From the NCBI GenBank assembly GCA_017644105.1, contig JAEPMD010000020.1, forward strand, positions 17,126-81,125: a DNA stretch of 64,000 nt. The letters run 5' to 3'. This document shows, in pieces, positions 43,686 to 52,295 of this stretch; within the stretch, counting starts at the first letter, position 1, and each line of letters starts with the position of its first letter. The notes below the pieces were generated by a model, which saw only the letters and a program-made list of their open reading frames with translations, did no database searches and was not told where the DNA came from. The stretch is from Rhizobiaceae bacterium. GTDB taxonomy: Bacteria; Pseudomonadota; Alphaproteobacteria; Rhizobiales; Rhizobiaceae. The position numbers were made by a program, and so were the translations under genes.

Positions 43686-44840
43686 CTAATCCGTGTTTAA
43701 CGCGACATGGAAGGCAAGTTTAGATTTACCTGATGGCAATGACGGAAACGGAGAAGCACGTTTGACAGCTGACAATGCAGCACGATCCAGCTTTGCATTC
43801 CCCGAACTTCTCGCTAAGCGAATAGATTTTGCGGACCCGTTACTGGCGATCGTAAAGCTCACAACCGCGTCGCGTATTGCAGGTTTCGTTTTGGGGTTAA
43901 AGCGTCTGGCGATTTTGCGTCTGACTTTGCCCTTGTAGTTTGTTATATTTCCATTTCCGACGGCTTTGGAATTTCCGCGTTTCGTGGAAGCTGAACTGCC
44001 TTTTTTGGAGTTGCTATCAAGTGTCCCTTTTTTTGCATTGGATTTATTCTTACCCTCATTGCCAGACAAAGGTTTTTTGACCCTATTTTTGGGCTGTTGA
44101 GGAGCCAAACTCGCAGTTTGAACTTTCTTTTGATAATCCTCTAAAGGTCGAAATTGAGGGACGGGGATGAGATCAGAATCCGTATCTGCCTCAATTACTT
44201 CAGCCGACCTCTGGTTCTGCACCAAGTTATCACTATTGGTTTTAGCCTGCAGAGTTTCTGACGTTTCATTCAGTTTATTCTTTGGTGCTATCTGACTTCT
44301 ATCCAGCGTATGAACATCGTTTTTCTGGGTGATTTGCGGAAGGACAGCGACTGTTTTAATAGCCAATCTCTCAGACTGAGCTGGCTTTAATTCTTGCGAT
44401 ATATCTTTGCCCAAAACAGTATTTTTCTGCTGGATCAATTGTGCAGCCTCGGGCGTAGATTGAACGCTTAGCTCTTCCCTCGGGCTCATATCTTGGACTT
44501 GCTGTTCCAGCATTTGAGGTGTTAGTACTGGGACGTCTTTTGTTATCTTTTTTAACGTCTCAACAGGTTTTGCGGGTAACGTTTCGCGAACCTCGTCCGG
44601 TGCCAATTCCGATGAGGCGGAATCGGGCTCTTGATATTCTTTTAGGGCATGAGGATTTAACTCACCGGACAACAATTGGTCGATGGAGCTGCCTCCCATG
44701 ATTGCAACAGAGAACTCGCTCCCACCTGCAATCTTCGCGATATTATCATCATCCATAAAAACAGAAGCCATTGACAAATGTGCCGTCAGCGATACGGCCC
44801 CTGCCACAACAAACAGCCAACGATTGCCCGAGCTCGACAT
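43686..44840 (-). CDS. tonB: TonB energy transducer
   Basis: About 384 aa. Single N-terminal membrane anchor (RWLFVVAGAVSLTAHLSMAS) with the conserved His near residue 21 that works with ExbB/ExbD. Long Gln/Lys/Pro-containing periplasmic linker (about 40-300). C-terminal TonB domain (GKVRRKIARRFNPK...VVSFTIASNGSAKSIRLARSSG...) that contacts receptor TonB boxes. The ATG at 44840 overlaps the upstream ExbD stop (TGATG), chosen over the GTG one codon earlier. Last gene of the receptor-157aa protein-exbB-exbD-exbD-tonB unit. Confidence 0.88.
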   Translation of the reverse strand: MSSSGNRWLFVVAGAVSLTAHLSMASVFMDDDNIAKIAGGSEFSVAIMGGSSIDQLLSGELNPHALKEYQEPDSASSELAPDEVRETLPAKPVETLKKITKDVPVLTPQMLEQQVQDMSPREELSVQSTPEAAQLIQQKNTVLGKDISQELKPAQSERLAIKTVAVLPQITQKNDVHTLDRSQIAPKNKLNETSETLQAKTNSDNLVQNQRSAEVIEADTDSDLIPVPQFRPLEDYQKKVQTASLAPQQPKNRVKKPLSGNEGKNKSNAKKGTLDSNSKKGSSASTKRGNSKAVGNGNITNYKGKVRRKIARRFNPKTKPAIRDAVVSFTIASNGSAKSIRLARSSGNAKLDRAALSAVKRASPFPSLPSGKSKLAFHVALNTD

Positions 44841-45226
44841 CACTTTGTCTTCCTCTCAATCAATACAGAAATCGGTTTTCCTGTCACTTTCCTCAATGTG
44901 GCTATTTTCTCCGCAAATATTTGTGCGCTGGCTTTTTGGTCCGGATAGATAATCAAATGACTTTTATCGGCGAGCTGTGAGGGCAACGGTGCTAAGATAT
45001 CTAAACCAGCCCCTCGGAAATAAAGTGCCCCATCTGCGCGCATGCTAATAGCTTCTTCTAGCGGCGTTTGCCGTTCAAGCGATGCACTCACGGGACTAAT
45101 TTCCTTGTCATTGCTTGGCGCGATGGTCCCTGCGATTAAGAAGAATACGAGCATGAGAAACACAACATTGATCAAAGGAATGGTGTTTTCTTTGTGTCGA
45201 TTTGAATATGTTCGATGAAGACGCAT
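44840..45226 (-). CDS. exbD: ExbD-like protein with Asn at the proton-relay position
   Basis: 128 aa, one N-terminal membrane segment and a periplasmic domain, ExbD/TolR family. In TIPLINVVFLMLVFFLIAG residue 20 is Asn (codon AAT) where the essential membrane Asp of ExbD/TolR/MotB-type stators is expected; the adjacent ExbD has Asp at residue 20. It may be an inactive partner in a mixed ExbD dimer or have a structural role. Two nt after the first exbD gene and overlapping tonB. Confidence 0.85.
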   Translation of the reverse strand: MRLHRTYSNRHKENTIPLINVVFLMLVFFLIAGTIAPSNDKEISPVSASLERQTPLEEAISMRADGALYFRGAGLDILAPLPSQLADKSHLIIYPDQKASAQIFAEKIATLRKVTGKPISVLIERKTK

Positions 45227-45228
45227 CT

Positions 45229-45612
45229 CTATCTCGCAATCGTGATGGCTAAACCATCAATTTTTGAAAGTTCTGTGAGGACATCGACCAATTGTTGAGT
45301 GGTCGTTCTAACAGATGTCGTCAGAACCGCTTTCATCGGCTCGCCTTTACTAAGGTCTGAAAGCGATACTTCTAGCGTTGCCTCATCCATTATCTGTCCA
45401 TTTAATCGGATCAAAGCTCCATCTAAAGAAATGATATTTGTTCGGCCCTCAGTTGCCACGCCAGTACCCGGGCGTTGTGCATTAATTTCAAGTTTTGAAT
45501 ATTTTGAGAATGTCGATGAGAGCATGAAAAACAGCAAGAGAAGAAATATGACATCAATCAATGACGTCAAAGACAATTTCTTCCGGTCAGTGATTTGGCT
45601 TTGAATATGCAA
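45229..45612 (-). CDS. exbD: ExbD, proton-channel subunit of the TonB motor
   Basis: 127 aa. Membrane segment LTSLIDVIFLLLLFFML with the key Asp20 that carries the proton flux, then a periplasmic domain. TTG start at 45612 with AGGAG well placed; no nearby ATG. Thirteen nt after exbB. Forms the ExbB/ExbD motor that energises TonB for heme receptor transport. Confidence 0.9.
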   Translation of the reverse strand: MHIQSQITDRKKLSLTSLIDVIFLLLLFFMLSSTFSKYSKLEINAQRPGTGVATEGRTNIISLDGALIRLNGQIMDEATLEVSLSDLSKGEPMKAVLTTSVRTTTQQLVDVLTELSKIDGLAITIAR

Positions 45613-45625
45613 AATCGCTCCTTAC

Positions 45626-46276
45626 TTACTCGCCCGCCTTCTGAACAGAATTTGGATTTAAAACTTCACCAACAAGGACCTCAACATTCACGCGTTCGTT
45701 CTCAATACGCGTTTCGAAGTAAGACAAGATAAGCGTGATGGGCATTGCGACAGCCAAGCCCACAGCCGTTGTGAGCAGAGCGACCCAGATACCGCCAGCT
45801 AATATCGATGGATCAACATTTGATCCTGCCTCTTGCAAGGCTTGAAAGGCGTCAATCATGCCAAGCACCGTACCAAACAATCCCATGAGTGGCGCAAGTT
45901 GCGCTATTGTATCCAGCGCCTTCATACCTGCCTGCAGATTGTGGAGGCGATCAATTGCCAAGGTTTGAACAGCGTCCTCAATTTTTGAAATCTCAGAACC
46001 AGCATCCGCAGCGAGTCGGTCGAAGACCAAATGAACAGCAGATGCGATCAATCCTCTTTTTTTCTCAAGCAGATCAATAGCCTGCTGCCTTTCACCATTT
46101 CGCCATATGTGCATCGCCTTTCGCGCTTCCTTAGTCCGGCCAATTTGCAAAAGGTAAAATTGGAAAAACTTAAAGATAATTAGCGCCAACGATATGCAGG
46201 AAGCCACCAACAAAATTACGATCACAGGGCCGCCTAAGTCCAAAATGAATTTGATAAATTCCACAATCTCAATCAT
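45626..46276 (-). CDS. exbB: ExbB, TonB motor scaffold
   Basis: 216 aa, MotA/TolQ/ExbB family with three membrane segments (about 15-35, 130-152 and 172-192). The conserved region around LDTIAQLAPLMGLFGTVLGMI and GGIWVALLTTAVGLAVAMP is diagnostic. Pentameric scaffold for ExbD. Follows the 157-aa exported protein by 9 nt. Confidence 0.93.
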   Translation of the reverse strand: MIEIVEFIKFILDLGGPVIVILLVASCISLALIIFKFFQFYLLQIGRTKEARKAMHIWRNGERQQAIDLLEKKRGLIASAVHLVFDRLAADAGSEISKIEDAVQTLAIDRLHNLQAGMKALDTIAQLAPLMGLFGTVLGMIDAFQALQEAGSNVDPSILAGGIWVALLTTAVGLAVAMPITLILSYFETRIENERVNVEVLVGEVLNPNSVQKAGE

Positions 46277-46285
46277 TCAAAATAC

Positions 46286-46759
46286 CTAAAAATCGACACT
46301 GGTTTTATTGGATCTTGCAATCATTCCAACGCAATCATCGCTCGCAACACCAATGCACTCAGGTGCGGAGTTGATAAAGACTTGAGAGATGTTCTCGCAA
46401 CTAATTTCAGGCAAACCAAATTGGGTGATCTTGGGTCGGCCTGGTACCAACGCACCAAAATTCAGACTGACCAGCTTCGAAAGCTGTCCGCTGCTATCAA
46501 GAAACGCGAATTCCAAAGCGAGCTTTTCAACGCGTGTCGTCATCTGATTTTTTACAAGAAACGTCAATTCGCACGCGTTATCGAGGTTCGATAATTTATT
46601 CAGTTCCAAGCCAATCTTCGATCCGTCAGGGGGTAAATGATCTTGCGCCGCTGTGACGCCATATGAGCACAGCAAAAATAGCAGTGTGAGAAGGTGGCCA
46701 AACCACCTTCCCTGCGGTTCAATTTTTGAAGATTCCCGCAATAAAATACTGTCCTTCAT
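46286..46759 (-). CDS. conserved small exported protein of the heme-TonB operon
   Basis: About 157 aa. Signal peptide or anchor (LLTLLFLLCSYGVTAAQ) near residues 23-40, then a beta-rich periplasmic domain with four Cys (CELTFLV, EISCENI, APECIG, DDCVGM) that could form two disulphides. I recognise no named family, though proteins like this tend to sit between heme receptor and exbB in alphaproteobacteria. ATG 46759 overlaps the receptor stop (TGATG). Possibly a periplasmic helper of the receptor or TonB complex. Confidence 0.7.
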   Translation of the reverse strand: MKDSILLRESSKIEPQGRWFGHLLTLLFLLCSYGVTAAQDHLPPDGSKIGLELNKLSNLDNACELTFLVKNQMTTRVEKLALEFAFLDSSGQLSKLVSLNFGALVPGRPKITQFGLPEISCENISQVFINSAPECIGVASDDCVGMIARSNKTSVDF

Positions 46760-48855
46760 CAACTTCCAAATTCCTTTACGAGGGTGAATTTGAAGTTTTG
46801 GCCGGCACCTGGATCATTAGACAGATATTCCTGATATTGAACATCAAAAACATTTTCGACGCTCGCACGGAATTCGATCCCGTTATATCCATTTTTCTCA
46901 GGCACCCAATTGAAATAGATGTCATTAAGCGTAATGGAATCGCTGGCTGCTCTGCCCCCAGTAACGACGTTGTCCTGTGATGAGATAATGCGCGTTTTCA
47001 ACCCGTAAGTAATTCCTTCATCGACAATTTTACCGCCAATATTGAAGAACAGTTCGTCCGGTGGAACGGTATTTAAATGCCCTGTTGATGAGAAGAAGTT
47101 GTTGGAATCAACACCGCGAATGATCGAACCACCACCGCTGACGAACCAGTTTTCACGATCATAAGAAAACTCAACTTCCACGCCATATAATTCGACTTGA
47201 TCAATGTTGAAATAGGGAACACCAGTGCGCGATGTGTCAGTAGTATCTGGGTTCCTGGTGATATAATCATGTATGGAATTGTAAAACGCCGTAGTTTTGA
47301 ATTGAAGGGAATCATTTTCATTCCAGATCCCTGAATTTGAATAGCCAAAACCTATTTCAAAATTGTCCGATTTCTCTTTGTCGATATCGGTTGCAGGCAC
47401 CAGACCAACCCGGTAATCGTATACCTCATCGAGTGTTGCAAGGCGCTCAGTATGCGCATAGGAACCAAAGACATTCCAATTCTCATTCAACTCATAAAGG
47501 ACGGCGAGCTTGGGAGAGATCGCAGTATCTGAAACACTGGAGGCTGAGCCAAATCCAGCGATCACACTTGCATCTGGCGTCAATGTTCGGTGGTCGACAC
47601 GCAATCCCGGAATAAGTGTTAGATTGTCACCAAACGTAAACTCACTCTGAACAAAGACGGCTGTTTTGGTGTCCGTTCCTTCAGGTTGAGCGCCCGTGTC
47701 TCGCAGTGCTACTTCCCGATCAAGATTGGTATATTGGACGCCATAGGTCAGATAGTTTTCCCAGTTTTCTCCAGAAAAGAATGATGTGTTTTCAACCTTT
47801 CCCTGAAGGGTTTTATAAGTAAAATCAGCGTCCGGGAAAAACTGAACCGGCGGCCCACCAAAACTAAAGAACGTCGCATTTCTCTCCTCATTCAACGTGT
47901 TGGAATAAGAAAGTTGAGCTTTTAGATCCCATAAATCACTGTCTGAAAATGGATCTTCCCAGGAAACAAGGAATTGCTCATCGACGACATTTCGATCGAC
48001 CCGACCAAACAGTGTGTTATCCACCGTTTGAGCATATTGTTGGTTCTCTGCATCTGATAACCACTTTTGATAGGAAATTCTGAGTTCTTTCTCGTTGTCG
48101 TCACCAAGATAGAATGTCCCTTTTGCCAAACCTGAAAATGTTTCAAAATCGGCATCGACAATTGTTCCGTCACCAGAGGTGTAATCTCCCCCTTGGCGAA
48201 TATTGCCGGTGAGAAGCAGCTCAGCGCTATCCATTGGGCGCCACGCAATGGTGGTCGAACCCAGCCCCTCTTCTGAGTTGGTACTATAGCTGCCTTTCAA
48301 GCGGACCGCCCAAGTTTGACCATCTTGAAGAAAATCTGAAGCATCTTTGGTTTCAAACAAAACTGTACCCGCCAGCGCGCCTGAACCATACAAGGTAGAG
48401 GATGCAGGCCCACGGAGCACTTCCACGCGCTTGTATAATTCAGGGTCGCTGAAGAACCCACCCATTCGATATTGCTGGTAGTTTTTATCTACGCCATCAA
48501 CACTGATGATAAATCGACCTTCATCAGCCTGATCTTCACCTGCGCCAACACCCCTAATGTTAAAACTCTCACCCAAGACACGCTCGGATCCAGAGGTTGT
48601 GACCCCAGGTATGGTGTCAAATGTGTCACCAACCGTTGTCGCGCCTGCATTTTCAATGTCTTCTTGATTAAGCACGGTTACCGCTTGCGGTGTATCAGTG
48701 GCAACTTTATCCTGACCAGCGCCTTTAACAATTCTTAAAAGACGAATACCCAGAGTATTTTCATATTGTGTTTCTTGCGCTTGTGCTTCAACTGAAACAG
48801 CGCCCAATGACACCCCTGCCATCAAAGCGAACTTAAAGCTTTTCGCCAGCCCCAT
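46759..48855 (-). CDS. TonB-dependent heme/hemoglobin receptor
   Basis: About 698 aa outer-membrane beta-barrel with signal peptide (FKFALMAGVSLGAVSVEAQA). N-terminal plug (about 40-170) with TPQAVTVLNQEDIENAGATTVGD, FNIRGVGAG and VEVLRGPASSTLYGSGALAGTV; barrel follows and ends in Phe-Gly-Ser. ATG 48855 has AAAGGA upstream. The FRAP and NPNL heme-receptor signatures are not canonical: SYAHTERLATLDEVYD stands where FRAP is expected. Neighbouring hemP-hmuSTUV supports heme as ligand. Iron boxes lie upstream. Confidence 0.85.
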   Translation of the reverse strand: MGLAKSFKFALMAGVSLGAVSVEAQAQETQYENTLGIRLLRIVKGAGQDKVATDTPQAVTVLNQEDIENAGATTVGDTFDTIPGVTTSGSERVLGESFNIRGVGAGEDQADEGRFIISVDGVDKNYQQYRMGGFFSDPELYKRVEVLRGPASSTLYGSGALAGTVLFETKDASDFLQDGQTWAVRLKGSYSTNSEEGLGSTTIAWRPMDSAELLLTGNIRQGGDYTSGDGTIVDADFETFSGLAKGTFYLGDDNEKELRISYQKWLSDAENQQYAQTVDNTLFGRVDRNVVDEQFLVSWEDPFSDSDLWDLKAQLSYSNTLNEERNATFFSFGGPPVQFFPDADFTYKTLQGKVENTSFFSGENWENYLTYGVQYTNLDREVALRDTGAQPEGTDTKTAVFVQSEFTFGDNLTLIPGLRVDHRTLTPDASVIAGFGSASSVSDTAISPKLAVLYELNENWNVFGSYAHTERLATLDEVYDYRVGLVPATDIDKEKSDNFEIGFGYSNSGIWNENDSLQFKTTAFYNSIHDYITRNPDTTDTSRTGVPYFNIDQVELYGVEVEFSYDRENWFVSGGGSIIRGVDSNNFFSSTGHLNTVPPDELFFNIGGKIVDEGITYGLKTRIISSQDNVVTGGRAASDSITLNDIYFNWVPEKNGYNGIEFRASVENVFDVQYQEYLSNDPGAGQNFKFTLVKEFGS

Positions 48856-48917
48856 AATCGTTTTCCTTTTTAGCTGATATAGCGGCTGGCTTCGGGCTGG
48901 CATGCTGAAATAAAACA

Positions 48918-48932
48918 TGACTTTTTCAGTCA
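48918..48932. promoter_or_regulatory. iron box (RirA/IRO-type), site 7
   Basis: TGACTTTTTCAGTCA, exact TGA-N9-TCA, between the divergent receptor and hemP genes, 63 nt from the receptor start. Preceded by AAACA. Confidence 0.6.
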
Positions 48933-48956
48933 GGTTATTGCAGTTTTTAAAAAACT

Positions 48957-48971
48957 ATACTAAATTAGTCA
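48957..48971. promoter_or_regulatory. iron box-like site 8 (one arm imperfect)
   Basis: On the minus strand CTTGACTAATTTAGTAT: one perfect TGA arm and core similar to sites 1 and 3, other arm TAT. It lies about 70 nt upstream of hemP. Confidence 0.4.
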
Positions 48972-49042
48972 AGAAAATAAATTCAAATGCCCAGCCAGCT
49001 ATCTGCAAGCCCGGCTCAAACCAGTTCAAAAGTAAGTGTAAA

Positions 49043-49219
49043 ATGCAGGTAGCGAATATTTCAATGGTACAGAACAAAGCACATAATGCGCCAAATACAG
49101 CGCTAGTCTATCAAAGCGATCAGCTGTTCCAAGGTCAGAAAGAAATCATAATCCAACATGAAGACGCATCTTACCGTTTGAGAATTACCCGTCAGGGAAA
49201 ATTAATCCTAACAAAATAG
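49043..49219 (+). CDS. hemP: hemin uptake protein HemP
   Basis: About 58 aa. The C-terminal part DQLFQGQKEIIIQHEDASYRLRITRQGKLILTK-like block is the HemP signature (…YRLR.TR.GKLILTK). Small cytoplasmic protein that in related bacteria activates heme-uptake genes. Starts at 49043 or 49064 are both possible; the upstream extension to 48917 is not family-like. First gene of the heme-utilisation operon, 9 nt before hmuS. Confidence 0.82.
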   Translation: MQVANISMVQNKAHNAPNTALVYQSDQLFQGQKEIIIQHEDASYRLRITRQGKLILTK

Positions 49220-49228
49220 GTGGTGATT

Positions 49229-50284
49229 ATGAAAGAAACACAGTCTGAAACTGCGTCCGAAATCCGTGAATTTTGTGCAAATAATACCAAAGTGCGCGAG
49301 CGCGACATCGCAAATATGTTGGATGTGAAAGAAGCTCAATTGATCGCAGCGCACGTCGGCTACGGGGCCACCCGCTTGATTTGCGCCATGGACGAAATAT
49401 TTTCAGGTTTAGCAAATGTGGGTGAGGTTCTCGCATTAACCCGCAATGATGCAGCAATGCACGAAAAAACCAGGATTTATGATGCCTATCATGGCGGTAA
49501 ATTTGCCTCGATGGTGTCCAATGCACAAATTGATCTACGCTTGTTTCGTCGTCATTTTGCACATGCATTTTTGGTTCATAAACAAACGGACCATGGGCTC
49601 AAACAAAGTATTCAATTCTTTGATGAACAGGGCGATGCCGTTCATAAAATCCACACGAAGCCCAACACAAATATGCATGCTTGGTCAAAGCTAACCGCTT
49701 CATATTTTCACCCCGACCAATCGGATCTGCTCGACATCAAACCAGAACGCATCAAAGATACATTGGACAATCCAGAAAGCGTTGCAGATGCGCTTAAAGA
49801 TAATTGGTCGAAGATGACTGATACCCACCAGTTTACCATGATGATCAGAAAATTAAATCTCAGCCGCCATCAGGCCGTCACGACCATCGGTGATGAATAT
49901 GCATGGCGCATCGACCCTTCATCATTAGAGGCACTTTTACAAATAGCGGCAAACGAAAAGCTGCCTATGATGTGTTTCATTGGAAATCGCGGATGCATTC
50001 AAATCCATTCAGGGCCGATCCAAACCATCAAACGCATGGGCCATTGGCTCAACATCTTAGATGATGGTTTTCACATGCATCTCAGAACAGATCAGATCCA
50101 TGAAATTTGGGGCGTTCGCAAACCCACAGACAAGGGGCATGTCACATCTATTGAAGCTTATGACACGTCTGGCAATCTCGTCATTCAATTTTTCGGAACG
50201 CGAATTGAAGGCCAAGATGAACGAAAATCTTGGCGCGATATCGCAGAAAACCTCCCCCGTATCCAGCGCTCGCAAGCAGCATAA
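49229..50284 (+). CDS. hmuS: hemin-degrading/heme-trafficking factor HmuS
   Basis: About 351 aa cytoplasmic protein with two tandem HemS/ChuX-like halves (about 30-180 and 195-345). Family features include EAQLIAAHVGYGATRL and the second-half GCIQIHSGPIQTIKRMG and LNILDDGFHMHLR. It accepts imported heme and delivers or breaks it down. ATG 49229 with AGGTGGT upstream, chosen over in-frame GTGs at 49220. Confidence 0.92.
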   Translation: MKETQSETASEIREFCANNTKVRERDIANMLDVKEAQLIAAHVGYGATRLICAMDEIFSGLANVGEVLALTRNDAAMHEKTRIYDAYHGGKFASMVSNAQIDLRLFRRHFAHAFLVHKQTDHGLKQSIQFFDEQGDAVHKIHTKPNTNMHAWSKLTASYFHPDQSDLLDIKPERIKDTLDNPESVADALKDNWSKMTDTHQFTMMIRKLNLSRHQAVTTIGDEYAWRIDPSSLEALLQIAANEKLPMMCFIGNRGCIQIHSGPIQTIKRMGHWLNILDDGFHMHLRTDQIHEIWGVRKPTDKGHVTSIEAYDTSGNLVIQFFGTRIEGQDERKSWRDIAENLPRIQRSQAA

Positions 50285-50295
50285 GGAAGCCAGAA

Positions 50296-51165
50296 ATGTA
50301 TAATTCAATGAAAAACATCAAAGACCAATTCCTCATAACGCTTCTCGTATGGGTTCTATTTGGCTCAGCAATCGCGGTGGCAGAAGAGAAAGCAAATCAG
50401 ATTGTGTCTATCGGTGGATCAGTAACAGAAATCATCTACGCCTTGGGTGAAGAGGATCGCCTGATCGCCCGCGACACGACAAGCATATATCCTCCCCAAA
50501 GTTTCAAGCTACCTGATGTCGGTTACATCCGGCGGCTATCGCCAGAGGGTGTTTTATCCGTCAATCCAGGCATGATCATCACACTGGAGGGCGCAGGCCC
50601 ACCTGAAGCCGTTGACGTGATAAAAAGTTCAAATGTTCCATTTGTAGAAATAAAAGAGCGTTATGATCGAGAGGGCGTCATCGCAAAGATCCAAGCTGTC
50701 GGAAAGGCACTTGGCGTTGAGAAAAAAGCGCAGGATCTAGTGAACCAAGTCAATGCGGACTTCGACACATCCGAAGCGATTATTGGGACAGTACCAACAC
50801 CAAAAAAGGTACTTTTCATCCTGTCTAATAATGACGGCAAGATACTTGCCGCAGGGACTGATACATCTGCTGAGGGTATGATTAAAATGGCGGGCGCTGA
50901 AAACGCACTTGTCAGTATGCAGGGCTATAAACCGGTGACGGACGAAGCTATTATAAAGGCTGCCCCCGAAGTAATTGTTATGATGAACCGCCATGGCGAT
51001 CAGAACACCATTGATGAAGACATTCTAACCCATCCGGCCATTATTGGAACGCCAGCCGGGCAAAGCAAATCACTCATCAAAATGAATGGTCTCTATTTGT
51101 TAGGATATGGGCCACGCACTGGACAAGCAGCTTTGGAACTCTCACAAAAAATCTACGGAGAGTAA
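50296..51165 (+). CDS. hmuT: heme ABC transporter periplasmic binding protein HmuT
   Basis: About 289 aa. Signal peptide near residues 10-30 (FLITLLVWVLFGSAIAVA). Cluster A-II binding-protein fold: VSIGGSVTEIIYALG, DVGYIRRLSPEGVLS with the Tyr expected as heme ligand, and the helical backbone ending LLGYGPRTGQAALELS. ATG 50296 has AAGGAAG, 12 nt after hmuS. Hands heme to the HmuU/HmuV importer. Confidence 0.92.
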   Translation: MYNSMKNIKDQFLITLLVWVLFGSAIAVAEEKANQIVSIGGSVTEIIYALGEEDRLIARDTTSIYPPQSFKLPDVGYIRRLSPEGVLSVNPGMIITLEGAGPPEAVDVIKSSNVPFVEIKERYDREGVIAKIQAVGKALGVEKKAQDLVNQVNADFDTSEAIIGTVPTPKKVLFILSNNDGKILAAGTDTSAEGMIKMAGAENALVSMQGYKPVTDEAIIKAAPEVIVMMNRHGDQNTIDEDILTHPAIIGTPAGQSKSLIKMNGLYLLGYGPRTGQAALELSQKIYGE

Positions 51166-51166
51166 T

Positions 51167-52294
51167 GTGACTGTCAGCCGATCTAGCGGCCAAAGAATCT
51201 CTGGCCCATATTTTAATGGTTCGAAACTTCATGACCCAAAACCAAGTTCCGGTGATCGGTCGGTCTATGCCCAAATATTGACAGTCTTAATGTTTGTTGC
51301 GCTTTTGGTGACATCCATATTTGCGCTGTCGAGCGGCGCCGCTGAGGTCAACATCAATAGTACGATGAGCTATATCTTTAGCTTCGGCCGATCCTTAGAA
51401 ATCAACGCCTATGAGCGGGTAATACTTGAAGCAATCCGACTTCCGCGCGTGATATTGGGAATTTTAATCGGGGCATCTTTGGCAGTATCTGGTGCTGTTA
51501 TGCAGGGTCTCTTTCGAAATCCCTTAGCTGATCCCGGTATTGTCGGCGTCGCATCAGGGGCCGGCTTGGGCGCTGTTTCATTCATTGTATTAGGTACGAG
51601 TTATCTTGCGCCTGTCGCTACATTTTTTGGTATCTATCATGTCCCTATCGCAGCCTTTCTTGGTGGGATTCTAACAACATTTTTATTATATCGCGTTTCC
51701 ACACGAGGAGGCCACACATCCGTCGCAACAATGCTTCTTGCCGGAATAGCACTCGGCGCACTGGCTGGGGCATGTACAGGAATACTCGTCTTTATTGCTG
51801 ATGATGAACAATTACGCGATTTAACCTTCTGGCAATTGGGATCATTAGCAGGTGCCACCTGGACAAAAATCTTTGCTATCGCTCCGATCATCCTGCCGAT
51901 CTTGTTCCTGTCTGCATTTCTTGCAAAAGGTTTAAATGCCATGACGCTTGGTGAAGCGACCGCACGCCATTTGGGGATCAATGTTCAAATTTTTAAACGC
52001 ATCACAATCATTGCCGTTGCGGCTTCAACAGGGGCTGCAGTTGCAGTGAGTGGTGGTATCGGGTTTGTCGGAATTGTAGTCCCGCATTTATTGCGCCTTT
52101 GGATTGGACCCGATCACAAATATCTTTTGCCGGCCTGTGCATTATTGGGTGCGATCATGCTTCTATTGGCAGACACTGTTGCGCGCCAAATCGTTGCACC
52201 CGCTGAACTTCCCATCGGCATTATCACCGCAACCATTGGCGCACCCTTCTTCTTATGGATTTTACTGCGTAAACGCAGTCTTCTGGACTTATAA
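51167..52294 (+). CDS. hmuU: heme ABC transporter permease HmuU
   Basis: About 375 aa with about 9-10 membrane segments of the FecCD/BtuC family: RLPRVILGILIGASLAVSGAVMQGLFRNPLADPGIVGVASGA and GGIGFVGIVVPHLLRL. Start taken as GTG 51167 because GGAGAG is well spaced and it follows the hmuT stop by 1 nt; upstream ATG 51107 lies within hmuT. An extended hydrophilic N-terminus of about 40 residues precedes the first membrane segment. Confidence 0.88.
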   Translation: MTVSRSSGQRISGPYFNGSKLHDPKPSSGDRSVYAQILTVLMFVALLVTSIFALSSGAAEVNINSTMSYIFSFGRSLEINAYERVILEAIRLPRVILGILIGASLAVSGAVMQGLFRNPLADPGIVGVASGAGLGAVSFIVLGTSYLAPVATFFGIYHVPIAAFLGGILTTFLLYRVSTRGGHTSVATMLLAGIALGALAGACTGILVFIADDEQLRDLTFWQLGSLAGATWTKIFAIAPIILPILFLSAFLAKGLNAMTLGEATARHLGINVQIFKRITIIAVAASTGAAVAVSGGIGFVGIVVPHLLRLWIGPDHKYLLPACALLGAIMLLLADTVARQIVAPAELPIGIITATIGAPFFLWILLRKRSLLDL

Positions 52295-52295
52295 C

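Noticed and set aside
48917..49042. N-terminally extended HemP starting at 48917
   Set aside because: The extension runs through the iron boxes and promoter region and is not family-like; HemP proteins are about 60 aa.
52104..52295. 64-residue N-terminal extension of HmuV
   Set aside because: It lies wholly inside hmuU; the ATG at 52296 directly after the hmuU stop begins the ABC fold.
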